Shown here piece by piece: positions 1 through 7,993 of a stretch of 53,546 nucleotides of DNA (positions within the stretch are counted from its first letter, which is position 1; each line of letters opens with the position of its first letter). Source of the stretch: an uncultured Collinsella sp. GTDB lineage: Bacteria > Actinomycetota > Coriobacteriia > Coriobacteriales > Coriobacteriaceae. Location of the stretch: assembly GCA_958438955.1 (NCBI GenBank), contig CAUBTS010000001.1, forward strand, positions 1-53,546, given 5' to 3'. The translations under genes were made by a program, and so were the position numbers. Below the pieces are notes generated by a model. That model had not been told where the DNA came from. It saw only the letters and a list, made by a program, of their open reading frames with translations, and did no database searches.

Positions 1-641
1 TCGACGATCGTCTCGCCCTCCACGAACAGGCGGAAGTGGCCGGGCTCGTCGGAGGTGATGTGCAGCGGTCCCATGGGGACGAGCGTAGTCTCCTTGCCCT
101 TGGTGTCGGCCAGGAATTCGTAGTTTTCCATGTCGCTCGCGGGGGCGGGGCGGAAACGGTAATCCATCGAATCCTTGCGCAACGGGTACAGCCCGCTGGG
201 CCAATCGTCGGGAAGCACCAGGCGACGGCGGTCGGGCAGACCCTCGGGAATCAGGCCAAACATATCGCGCAGCTCGCGCTCGCCCCACACGCAGGCGGGG
301 ACGAACGGCGTCACGGACGGGAACGTCATCTTGGCGGGGTCGACCTCGGCACGCACGGTAACCCAGCCGGGGTCCTCCCCCTCCATGGAGATGACGTAGT
401 ACACGGCGTAACGGCCGCACAGGCTGCGCTCGTCGTTGCCGACAATCACAGGAATCCAGCCGTAGCGCTCGTAATACAGGTAGTGGACGGCCTCGGGCAG
501 ACGGTCCAGCTTGACGGTGATCGTCAGCTGGTCCTCGCACTGCCATTCGACCTTCTCGATGCAGCCCGGAACGGCGCGGCGCAGGGCCTCGACATGGCTC
601 TCGCAGCGACGGGCATACACCTTGTTCTCAGTTTCAATCAT
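1..641 (-). CDS. hyfG: Formate hydrogenlyase / hydrogenase-4 large subunit HyfG (5' part)
   Basis: Only the first ~213 codons are in the window; the gene runs off the left edge. The start MIETENKVYARR lies 3 nt after the hyfF stop, with GGAG as ribosome site inside the hyfF end. The visible part is the NuoC-like (30 kDa) domain that HycE/HyfG proteins carry in front of the NuoD-like nickel subunit; WGERELRDMFGL and the DYRFRPAP linker fit that family. In family members the missing C-terminal part binds the NiFe site, which reduces protons with electrons from formate. It is the seventh hyf gene of the operon. Whether the nickel ligands are intact cannot be seen here. Confidence 0.9.
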   Translation of the reverse strand, partial: MIETENKVYARRCESHVEALRRAVPGCIEKVEWQCEDQLTITVKLDRLPEAVHYLYYERYGWIPVIVGNDERSLCGRYAVYYVISMEGEDPGWVTVRAEVDPAKMTFPSVTPFVPACVWGERELRDMFGLIPEGLPDRRRLVLPDDWPSGLYPLRKDSMDYRFRPAPASDMENYEFLADTKGKETTLVPMGPLHITSDEPGHFRLFVEGETIV

Positions 642-644
642 TCG

Positions 645-2204
645 TTACTCCACCTCGCTCTGAGCGGTCTCGGTACCGAACACAGCGCGGTACATCGGCG
701 TCGCGTGAAGTTCCTCGGTGCTCTGCTCGAGCACGATGCCGGTCGCGGTCTCCACACCGTGCACGAGAGGCAGCGGGGTGGCAATGCCAAACCACAAGAT
801 CATAACAGCCAGGATGATTTCGGGGATAAGCATGAGCGCCGGGGCCTCATGCTTGCCCATGCCCTGGGGCGCATGGCCGAATACCGACTTGAGTGCGATG
901 CGGGTGAGCGCGGAGATGGCCACGGTAAGACCGAGGGCGACCACGACGACCAGCCACATGGGACCGGCGGTAACACCGGCGACAAAAGTCAGGAACTCGG
1001 AGATAAACATGCCAAAGGGCGGGAAGGCACCAAGACCGAGCAGCGCCAGGACGGCGAGCGCGGCGGTTGCGGGAGCAACCTCGACGACGCCCTGGATCTT
1101 GGCCAGGCTACGCGTGCCAAAGGCGTGCTGGATGTTGCCGGACACGCAGAAGGCGAGCGTCTTGGTAAAGCCGTGGAACACGCAGTGCAGCAGGGCCGCG
1201 GCGATACCCAGCGGGCCACCGATACCCAGGCACAGGGCGATAACGCCCACGTTCTCCACAGACGAGTACGCAAAGCGGCGCTTGAGGTCATCCTGGCGAA
1301 ACATCGAAAGTGCCGCCACCAAAATGGACAGCGTACCGACGATCAGCAGCAAAAGCTGCGGATACTCGGCGCCCACGGCCTGGATGGTAAAGCCGTAGAA
1401 GCGCATGATCACAAGCATGGCGCACTTAAGCAGCACGCCCGAGAGCAGGGCCGAGACAGGGCTCGGGGCCTGGGAGTGGGCATCGGGCAGCCAAGTGTGC
1501 ATGGGGAACAAGCCGGCCTTGGTGCCAAAGCCGATCACGATAAACGCAAAGGCGAGGCGCATGAGCGTCGGGTCGAACTGGTCGGCATACGGCAGCACGC
1601 ACGACAGGAATGCGGCCTCGTGGGCGTTGGGAATCACGTCGGCGGCGTTGGCGTAGATCAGCAGCGTACCGAACAGGCCAAAGGCCACGCCGGCGGTGCA
1701 GACCATCGCATACTTCCAAGAAGCCTCGAGGGCCGTCTTGTTCTTGTAGATACCCACGAGGAACACGGTGGAAAGCGTGGTTGCCTCCACGGCGGCCCAC
1801 GTGAGGATCATGTTGTTGGACAGGCACGCGAGCAGCATGGTGAACACAAACAGGCTAAACAGCGCAAAATACTGCTTGGCGCGCTCGGCGGGCATGGAGC
1901 CCTCCTCGATATCGGCCTTTACATAGGGCAGCGAGAACAGCCCCGTAAGAAAACCGATAAAGCCGATGAGCAGCACAAAGATGGCGCCCAGCGAATCGAG
2001 GTGGAACCACAGGCCAAGAGCGCTCGCGGTGTCGCCGCTCATAAGGACGTCACCGGCCGTCACAATCGACAGCACCAGGACGGCTGCGACGGAGACCAGG
2101 TTGAGACCGGCAAACACGTTATAGGACGTGTTCTTGGGCAAAAACGCCATGACCAGCGAGAACACCAAAGGAGTCGCGAGCAGGGCGAGAATCAACGTTT
2201 CCAT
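645..2204 (-). CDS. hyfF: Hydrogenase-4 membrane subunit HyfF (NuoL/M/N-type antiporter-like)
   Basis: A 519-aa polytopic membrane protein close in length to E. coli HyfF (526 aa). It has the proton-translocating core of NADH dehydrogenase subunit 5/4-like proteins: about 13-14 hydrophobic segments, a Lys in FGTKAGLFPMHTWLPDAHS around residue 225-245, and the LKRRFAYSSVENVG segment. It should sit in the membrane arm of the hydrogenase and may couple H2 evolution to ion pumping. Its ATG lies 3 nt downstream of hyfE and its stop 3 nt before hyfG, so translation is probably coupled. Assignment to HyfF rather than HyfB or HyfD rests on gene order and length. Confidence 0.92.
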   Translation of the reverse strand: METLILALLATPLVFSLVMAFLPKNTSYNVFAGLNLVSVAAVLVLSIVTAGDVLMSGDTASALGLWFHLDSLGAIFVLLIGFIGFLTGLFSLPYVKADIEEGSMPAERAKQYFALFSLFVFTMLLACLSNNMILTWAAVEATTLSTVFLVGIYKNKTALEASWKYAMVCTAGVAFGLFGTLLIYANAADVIPNAHEAAFLSCVLPYADQFDPTLMRLAFAFIVIGFGTKAGLFPMHTWLPDAHSQAPSPVSALLSGVLLKCAMLVIMRFYGFTIQAVGAEYPQLLLLIVGTLSILVAALSMFRQDDLKRRFAYSSVENVGVIALCLGIGGPLGIAAALLHCVFHGFTKTLAFCVSGNIQHAFGTRSLAKIQGVVEVAPATAALAVLALLGLGAFPPFGMFISEFLTFVAGVTAGPMWLVVVVALGLTVAISALTRIALKSVFGHAPQGMGKHEAPALMLIPEIILAVMILWFGIATPLPLVHGVETATGIVLEQSTEELHATPMYRAVFGTETAQSEVE

Positions 2205-2207
2205 GGA

Positions 2208-2861
2208 CTACCCCCTCAGCTCGGACAGGTCGCGCGCATCGAGCGAGTGGGAGTCGTCCCAAATGCGACGCACGACGATGGACATGATGATGACGGCAAA
2301 GATGGCGTCGGTGGCGATACCGATCTCGATGATCTCGGGGGCGGTGGGGGCCAAAAGCGCGAGCGTCACGTGGCTGCCGTTTTCCATAAGGCAGTATCCA
2401 AAGATCTGCTTCATGATGTTGCGCTGCGAGATGATGCAGGTGAGGCCCACGAAGAAGTGAGCGAAGCTAATAGCGAGCGCAGGCGTTGCGACCTCGGCCG
2501 TGGGCAGGCTGATCTGCGTCACGACGGCAAAGCAGATCGCGACCTCCACGGCGATGATGCAGATGGCCCACGCGGGCTTAAGGCCGGCCTTGAGCGATGC
2601 GTCGCTCGGCTCGCCCATCTTCTTGTATGCGCGGTTAAGGATATAAGGGACCAGGACGACCTTGGTGATAAAGGCAGATCCAGCCCACATAAGCAGCTCC
2701 TGCGCACCGGTAGTGGCACCGAGCGTGGCGAGCAGTCCCACGAGCACCAGCGACTGTACCGCATACCAGCTGATGGCGTGCTTGATGTTCTTTGAGACGA
2801 CCACCATGGTGGACGTGACGATCAGAAGGCCGCCAAGGATGTTGACGATCGAATAACCCAT
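2208..2861 (-). CDS. hyfE: Hydrogenase-4 membrane subunit HyfE
   Basis: A 217-aa protein, almost the same length as E. coli HyfE (216 aa), with six or seven hydrophobic stretches. Its N-terminal half has the short NuoK-like character (LVTSTMVVVSKNIKHAI, then VVLVPYILNRAYKKMGE). It is predicted to be part of the membrane arm linking the antiporter-like subunits. The start has a strong ribosome site (AGGAGGT, 7 nt before ATG). It lies between hyfD (13 nt) and hyfF (3 nt). No HycC-type Hyd-3 gene replaces this set, so the complex is of the larger FHL-2 type. Confidence 0.9.
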   Translation of the reverse strand: MGYSIVNILGGLLIVTSTMVVVSKNIKHAISWYAVQSLVLVGLLATLGATTGAQELLMWAGSAFITKVVLVPYILNRAYKKMGEPSDASLKAGLKPAWAICIIAVEVAICFAVVTQISLPTAEVATPALAISFAHFFVGLTCIISQRNIMKQIFGYCLMENGSHVTLALLAPTAPEIIEIGIATDAIFAVIIMSIVVRRIWDDSHSLDARDLSELRG

Positions 2862-2874
2862 GTCGTTCTACCTC

Positions 2875-4332
2875 CTAACCGATCCAGCTGGCCGAAAGCG
2901 GGCCGCTGACGATGACCATGATGATGAGCACGATGAACACGAACGCCATCGCGCGGGGAAGCGGGGCTCCCGCAGCGACCTCTTCGCTCGGCTCGCCGGG
3001 CAGGCAATAGCCCATCCACTTGAGGAACCAGGCAAAGGTGGCGACGGTCTCGGCGACCATGATGCACACGAGCACCAGGATCGCGACGTTGCCGGCACCC
3101 ACGGAGAAGCCGCCGGCGATGATCTGGAACTTCGAGAAGAACGTGTTCATGGGCGGCACGCCGGCAATGGCGAGTGCCGCGACACCAAAGCCCACGCCCG
3201 AGATCGGGTACTTCTTTACGATGCCGCGAAGCTTGGGCAGCATACGCGTGCCGAGCGTAAAGGAGAACGAACCGGCGATCAGGAAGAACAGCGTCTTGGC
3301 GAAAGCGTGGTTAAAGATGTGGCACACGGCGCCATCAAAGGCCAGCTGGCTGCCAAAGACCGAAAGGCCCAGACCAAAGAACACATAGGAGAGCTGGGCG
3401 ATCGTGGAGAAGGCCAGCAGGCGCTTCATGTCCTTTTGCGGCAGGTACATAAGGAAACCAAAGAGCATGGTGACCATGGCGTCAATAATGGCGACCCAGC
3501 CCACGATCTCGGGAATCTCGCCGGCAGAGACGAGTGCGCGCGCGAACACGCACACGCCGACCTTGACCATCGAGGCGCCATGCAGGTAGGCCGAAACAGG
3601 CGTCGGCGCCTCCATGGCCGAAGGCAGCCACATGTACATGGGGACCTGTGCGGACTTGGCCCAGGCCGCAAACAGCACGAGCAAGAGGACGATAGCCTTG
3701 AGCTTGGCGTCGAGGCCTGCAATCGCGGTAATGGCGAAGGTGCCGGTGTGGGCAAACACGATGGCGGCGCCCAGATACAGGCCGAGCGCACCGATATGCG
3801 TGATGATTAGGGCCTTCATGCCGGCCTTCTTGGCCGTAGGCGTCATGTAGTAGCTAATGAGGCCCCAAGAGCACGCACCCGTGATCTCAAAGAACACGAG
3901 CTGGCCCAAAAGGGTCGAGCTGTACACGAGGCCGGCCATGGCGCCGATGAAGGTCGCGAGGTACGCGTAGAAGCGACGACGCGGCGCATCGGGATGCTCA
4001 CGGTTATTCTTGCTCATATAGGGGATCGAATAGATCACGACAAGCAGGCCGATACCCACAAAGGCGGGCGCGAGCAGCGTGCTCATGCGATCGAAGGTGA
4101 ATCCCATGACGAGGGTCTGCCCAAACGAGATCAGGGGGGCCTGCGTGTCGGGCATGCCGGCGCCAGCGAAATTCGCGGCGAGGGCGATGGTGCAGGCCGT
4201 CGAGACGGCGGCACCCAAAACGCTGAACCACTTGGCGTACGGACGGGGGAACAGGGCGACGAGCACCGAGGCCACCATCGGGGCCGCGATAGCGACCAAG
4301 CCGAGAAGGGACAGACTGACTGCAAATGACAT
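2875..4332 (-). CDS. hyfD: Hydrogenase-4 membrane subunit HyfD (NuoL/M/N-type)
   Basis: A 485-aa antiporter-like membrane protein (E. coli HyfD is 479 aa). Features of the family are the AKSAQVPMYMWLPSAMEAPTP segment near residue 225, a conserved Glu in FFEITGACSWGLISYY, and LLAFSTIAQLSYVFFGLG. It probably provides one of three putative proton channels in the membrane arm. The start is supported by GGAGAAGGGAG upstream. It follows hyfC by 15 nt. HyfB, HyfD and HyfF are all paralogues of NuoL/M/N, so the exact letter depends on position in the operon. Confidence 0.9.
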   Translation of the reverse strand: MSFAVSLSLLGLVAIAAPMVASVLVALFPRPYAKWFSVLGAAVSTACTIALAANFAGAGMPDTQAPLISFGQTLVMGFTFDRMSTLLAPAFVGIGLLVVIYSIPYMSKNNREHPDAPRRRFYAYLATFIGAMAGLVYSSTLLGQLVFFEITGACSWGLISYYMTPTAKKAGMKALIITHIGALGLYLGAAIVFAHTGTFAITAIAGLDAKLKAIVLLLVLFAAWAKSAQVPMYMWLPSAMEAPTPVSAYLHGASMVKVGVCVFARALVSAGEIPEIVGWVAIIDAMVTMLFGFLMYLPQKDMKRLLAFSTIAQLSYVFFGLGLSVFGSQLAFDGAVCHIFNHAFAKTLFFLIAGSFSFTLGTRMLPKLRGIVKKYPISGVGFGVAALAIAGVPPMNTFFSKFQIIAGGFSVGAGNVAILVLVCIMVAETVATFAWFLKWMGYCLPGEPSEEVAAGAPLPRAMAFVFIVLIIMVIVSGPLSASWIG

Positions 4333-4347
4333 TGTTTCTCCCTTCTC

Positions 4348-5274
4348 CTACACGCCGACGACCACGAAGACAAACGCCAGAACGGCGATGCCCACAACGG
4401 CCCAGGTCTGATTGCCAAGCACCTTAAAGCGCGAACGCGAGCAGGAGTTCTCGATCACGCCGCATACGACAAAGTCGATCAGGCACTTCACCAGGAAGAT
4501 GACTGCGCCCAGAACAGCGGCGGCGCCCACGGTCGCGGGCTCGCCCCAGGGGACGAAGATCGCGCAGAACCAAGCGACGACCAGGACCTGCTTCATGGAC
4601 ATGGCGAGCTTGGCCATGGCGAGCGACGGGCCGGAAAGCTCGGCGAGCGGACCTTCCTGGAGCTCTTGCTCGGCCTCGGCCTGGTCAAACGGCAGCTTGC
4701 CGAGTTCCATGTAGCAGGCGATCGCAAAGGCGATGCCGGCGAGGATCACGGCGACCGGCGCATCGATGGCGCCCGTCATGATGTGCTGACCCATGGTGGC
4801 GATGTCAGTGGAACCGCACACCAGGGCGGCGGCAAACAGCGCCAGCAGCATGGACGGCTCGATGAGCACGCTCATGAGCAGCTCACGGACGCCGCCGATA
4901 CCGGCGTAGGCGTTGGACGAATCCACACCGCAGAGGGCGAAGAAGAAGCGGGCGAGCGCCAGGCTGTACATGATGGTGATGGCGTCACCAAAGACCGGGA
5001 TGGGGCTTTGTGCCGTAAAGAGCGGCAGGCCCATCGCGAGCATAAAGGCGACGGCGAAAAACAGCGGCGGCATGATGCGCAGCGCAAAGCTCGCATCCTC
5101 GCTCTGGGACTCGGGGCGCGCAAAGAGCTTGGCCAGGTCGCGGTAGTCCTGCATGATGCTGGGACCGCGACGGTTGTGCATCTTGGCGCGGATCACGCGG
5201 CCGAGACCGGAGAAGAACGGCGCGACGGCCATGACGACCACGCCCTGCAGAACGGCAAGTACGATGTTGTTCAT
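4348..5274 (-). CDS. hyfC: Hydrogenase-4 membrane subunit HyfC (NuoH-like)
   Basis: A 308-aa NuoH-like protein that anchors the peripheral NiFe/FeS arm to the membrane. Seen in the sequence: RRGPSIMQDYRDLAKLF near residue 37, a typical NuoH/HycD/HyfC signature, and the acidic loop PFDQAEAEQELQEGP near residue 195, which corresponds to the cytoplasmic loop facing the hydrogenase. About eight hydrophobic segments. The ribosome site AAGGAGGGGAG is strong. It follows hyfB by 12 nt. HycD of hydrogenase-3 is the closest alternative name, but the neighbours hyfB, D, E and F make HyfC the better call. Confidence 0.92.
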   Translation of the reverse strand: MNNIVLAVLQGVVVMAVAPFFSGLGRVIRAKMHNRRGPSIMQDYRDLAKLFARPESQSEDASFALRIMPPLFFAVAFMLAMGLPLFTAQSPIPVFGDAITIMYSLALARFFFALCGVDSSNAYAGIGGVRELLMSVLIEPSMLLALFAAALVCGSTDIATMGQHIMTGAIDAPVAVILAGIAFAIACYMELGKLPFDQAEAEQELQEGPLAELSGPSLAMAKLAMSMKQVLVVAWFCAIFVPWGEPATVGAAAVLGAVIFLVKCLIDFVVCGVIENSCSRSRFKVLGNQTWAVVGIAVLAFVFVVVGV

Positions 5275-5286
5275 GCTCTCCCCTCC

Positions 5287-7305
5287 TTAACCCATTTGCA
5301 CGGCGAGCACGAGGAACACCACGAGTGCCGCGACGATGTAGCAGATATAGATGCTGTAGTTGCCGCCCTCGAGCTTAGTCGCGAGGTCGGCGAGCTTCTC
5401 GACACCCTTATGCGGGGCATCGACGAGAACCTTGTCGGGTACGGGCTCCACAGCCTCGGCCACACCGGTGAGCTTCTGGAAGAAGTGCGCGATGGACCAG
5501 CAGACGGCCGTGCAGCGGTCGCGCAGCGTGTAGAGCGGCTGCATAAACCAGGACACCTCGGAGGCAAAGGTCGTGGCCACGACGGGCATATGCTCGTTGG
5601 GAGCATAGCCGCATGCCCACGGCTGGGACTTCTGCACCTTGCCGACGGTCTTGAGCTTGCGATAACCGCAGGCAAGGCCGACAAGCACCACGAGCGCAAT
5701 GGCGATCGCGGGCGTGGAGGTGGCGGCGCCGGAGTACTGGTTCATGAGCTCCATGCCCTCGGCGGCAAACACTCCACCGTACGGATGCAGCACGGACGCG
5801 GCGACATCGACCAGCACGGGCGCGATCACGGGAGCGCCGATGCCCAGCACGACGCAGATGGCCGCGAGCAGGCCCTGCGCAAACACCATGGGGGCGGGAA
5901 CCTCCTTGGCATTGGCCGCGGCCTCGGAGCGGGGCGCGGAGGCAAAGGAGACGCCATAGGCCTTGACGAAGCACGTGACGGCCAGCGCGCCGGTAATGGC
6001 AAGCGCGACGGCAGCGAACACGGCCACGATCATGACGGCCTTGTCGCCCTGCATGGCAGCGTTAAACAGCGACTGGTAGGTAAACCACTCGGACACAAAG
6101 CCGTTGAAGGGCGGGATGGCCGAGATGGCAAGCGCGCCAACGAGGAAGCAGATGGCCGTTGCCGGCATACGACGGAACAGACCGCCCATCTTCTCCATAT
6201 TGCGCGTACCCGTGGAGTACAGCAGCGCACCGGCGCCCAAGAACAGCTCGCCCTTAAACATCGCGTGGTTAAACGTGTGATAGAGGGCGGCCATCAGAGC
6301 CAGGACGGCGATGCCGACAGAGTTGAGCGCCATGGCGGCCATGGAGGCGCCGACGCCGAGCAGAATGATGCCGATGTTCTCGACGGAGTGATAGGCCAGC
6401 AAGCGCTTGATATCATGCTCCTGCAGGGCGAAGGCCACGCCGAGGACCGACGAGATCGCACCGAAGACCATGACCATAAGACCCCACCAGACCTGAACGC
6501 CAGAGGCGGAGAGCAGGTCGAGGCCCACCTTGAGGATGCCGAAGATACCGATCTTGATCATGCCGCCGGACATGAGGGCCGACACGTTGGACGGCGCCTC
6601 GGGATGTGCCTTGGGCAGCCAGCCGTGCAGCGGGATGATACCGGCCTTGGCGCCAAAGCCAAAGAAGGCGAGCACGAAGCACACGGATGCGACCGCGGGG
6701 CTAAACTGCGTGGCGCGGAAATCCGCAAAGGCAAACGAGCCGCCGGCGAAGTTGGTCATGGTGAGGAAGCTCGCCATGATGAGCACAAAGCCCACGTGCG
6801 CGATCACAAAGTAGAGCCAACCGCCATGGATGGAGTTCTCGTTCTCCTCGATCACGACCAGGAAGTACGAGGTCAGCGACATGAGCTCAAAGGCGACCAG
6901 GAACCAAAACACGTTGTCGGCGGTAATGACGAGCATCATGGACGCCACGAAGGTGTTAAAGAAGAAGCCGGCGCGGCCCTTTTTGCCCGGGTACTCATCA
7001 AAGTAGTTGAGACCGTAGATCGAGCCGGCAAACGCGAGCACCGAGATGAGCGCCACGAACAGGCCGGACAGCTGGTTGAGCAGCAGCTGGAAATGGGCAA
7101 ACGGGAAGAACACGATGGTGTCGACCGACGTGACATCGCCCAGCACGGCCTGGATACCGGCCACAAACGAAAGCACCGCGGCGACGGCGCCGATAAGGCA
7201 GCCGGCGGTCTTGGCGGCGTTATCGGCCTTGATCAGCAGAACCGAGGCGAGCGCACCGATGCACGAGACGGCAAGCGATGCGGCAAACAGCGTCATGCTA
7301 TCCAT
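5287..7305 (-). CDS. hyfB: Hydrogenase-4 membrane subunit HyfB (NuoL-like)
   Basis: A 672-aa protein, equal in length to E. coli HyfB. It is a NuoL-type subunit with about 14-16 membrane segments and a long C-terminal extension with WACGYAPNEHMP near residue 565, which is usual in HyfB/HycC proteins. Core segments FGAKAGIIPLHGWLPKAHP and LLAYHSVENIGIILLG are present. It overlaps the hyfA stop by 8 nt (ATGGATAG), so it is translationally coupled to the ferredoxin gene. The ribosome site GGGAGCG is inside hyfA. Role: membrane arm of the formate hydrogenlyase and a possible ion channel. Confidence 0.92.
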   Translation of the reverse strand: MDSMTLFAASLAVSCIGALASVLLIKADNAAKTAGCLIGAVAAVLSFVAGIQAVLGDVTSVDTIVFFPFAHFQLLLNQLSGLFVALISVLAFAGSIYGLNYFDEYPGKKGRAGFFFNTFVASMMLVITADNVFWFLVAFELMSLTSYFLVVIEENENSIHGGWLYFVIAHVGFVLIMASFLTMTNFAGGSFAFADFRATQFSPAVASVCFVLAFFGFGAKAGIIPLHGWLPKAHPEAPSNVSALMSGGMIKIGIFGILKVGLDLLSASGVQVWWGLMVMVFGAISSVLGVAFALQEHDIKRLLAYHSVENIGIILLGVGASMAAMALNSVGIAVLALMAALYHTFNHAMFKGELFLGAGALLYSTGTRNMEKMGGLFRRMPATAICFLVGALAISAIPPFNGFVSEWFTYQSLFNAAMQGDKAVMIVAVFAAVALAITGALAVTCFVKAYGVSFASAPRSEAAANAKEVPAPMVFAQGLLAAICVVLGIGAPVIAPVLVDVAASVLHPYGGVFAAEGMELMNQYSGAATSTPAIAIALVVLVGLACGYRKLKTVGKVQKSQPWACGYAPNEHMPVVATTFASEVSWFMQPLYTLRDRCTAVCWSIAHFFQKLTGVAEAVEPVPDKVLVDAPHKGVEKLADLATKLEGGNYSIYICYIVAALVVFLVLAVQMG

Positions 7306-7915
7306 TGTTTACGCTCCCTTCTGCTTTCTCGGACAGGCCCTGGGCCACAGCGGTAACGTCGACGACCGGACCGTTTTCGATCGAGCGCAGGCGCTTGGCC
7401 TCGTCGAGCTCGCGATCGGCCGCGCCGCCCATGACGGTCAGCGCCTTGGTGGGGCACGCCGCCACACAATGCGGGCCGTCCGGATCGAAGGCGCACAGAT
7501 CGCACTTGACAGCGCAGGTGTACTGGCCGGGAGCCCACGTAAGAAGGCTGCTCAGGGACTTAGGATACGAAGGCGTCGGATCGCACATGCCTGCGACACC
7601 GGCGATAGACGTGCCATCGGGATGGATGGCTCCGAAGGGGCACGCGATGGCGCACAGCCTGCACCCGATGCACTCCTGCTCCTTGACGTGGATGCGATCG
7701 CCATCGTGCTCGATGGCATTCACCGGGCAAACCTCGGCGCAGGGGGCACCCTCGCAATGGTGGCAGGCAAGGGCGGCCGAAATACCGCCGGTCTTCACGA
7801 GCGCCAGGCGCGGCGTATCCTGAAGACCCTGCATCCGGTGGGCGTCGGCACAGGCGGACTGGCATGTTCCGCAGCCGATGCACCTCTCCGGGTTGATGTC
7901 GATGAAGCGGTTCAT
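7298..7915 (-). CDS. hyfA: Hydrogenase-4 iron-sulfur subunit HyfA (4 x 4Fe-4S)
   Basis: A 205-aa ferredoxin-type protein, the same length as E. coli HyfA. It has four cysteine groups: CIGCGTCQSAC at residues 12-22, CHHCEGAPCAEVC near 50, CIGCRLCAIAC near 81, and CDLC with CVAAC near 138-151. It should pass electrons from the formate dehydrogenase to the hydrogenase. I chose the ATG at 7915 (MNRFIDINPERC) because AAAGGAAG lies at the right distance; a GTG two codons upstream is too close to it. It lies 79 nt after fdhF, with a hairpin in the gap, and overlaps hyfB by 8 nt. Confidence 0.92.
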   Translation of the reverse strand: MNRFIDINPERCIGCGTCQSACADAHRMQGLQDTPRLALVKTGGISAALACHHCEGAPCAEVCPVNAIEHDGDRIHVKEQECIGCRLCAIACPFGAIHPDGTSIAGVAGMCDPTPSYPKSLSSLLTWAPGQYTCAVKCDLCAFDPDGPHCVAACPTKALTVMGGAADRELDEAKRLRSIENGPVVDVTAVAQGLSEKAEGSVNNG

Positions 7916-7937
7916 CCCCACTTCCTTTCAAAATAAC

Positions 7938-7972
7938 GGGCCGGACCCCCGAACGTACGGGACGCCCGGCCC
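7938..7972 (-). promoter_or_regulatory. Hairpin between fdhF and hyfA
   Basis: In the fdhF-hyfA gap, a hairpin with 7-bp GGGCCGG/CCGGCCC outer arms is followed on the transcript by GTTATTTTG and then the hyfA ribosome site. The run of U is weak, so this is more likely a partial terminator, processing site or stability element that sets the ratio of FdhF to the hydrogenase than a full stop. Confidence 0.45.
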
Positions 7973-7993
7973 AAAAAGCCAACGAGAACGGGA

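Noticed and set aside
36..2795. A 919-codon open frame on the plus strand opposite hyfE-hyfG, and similar long frames opposite hyfB, fdhF and polA
   Set aside because: They are antisense shadows caused by high GC in third positions. The products are His/Asp/Gly-rich with no domain, while the minus-strand genes are clear hyf, fdhF and polA homologues.
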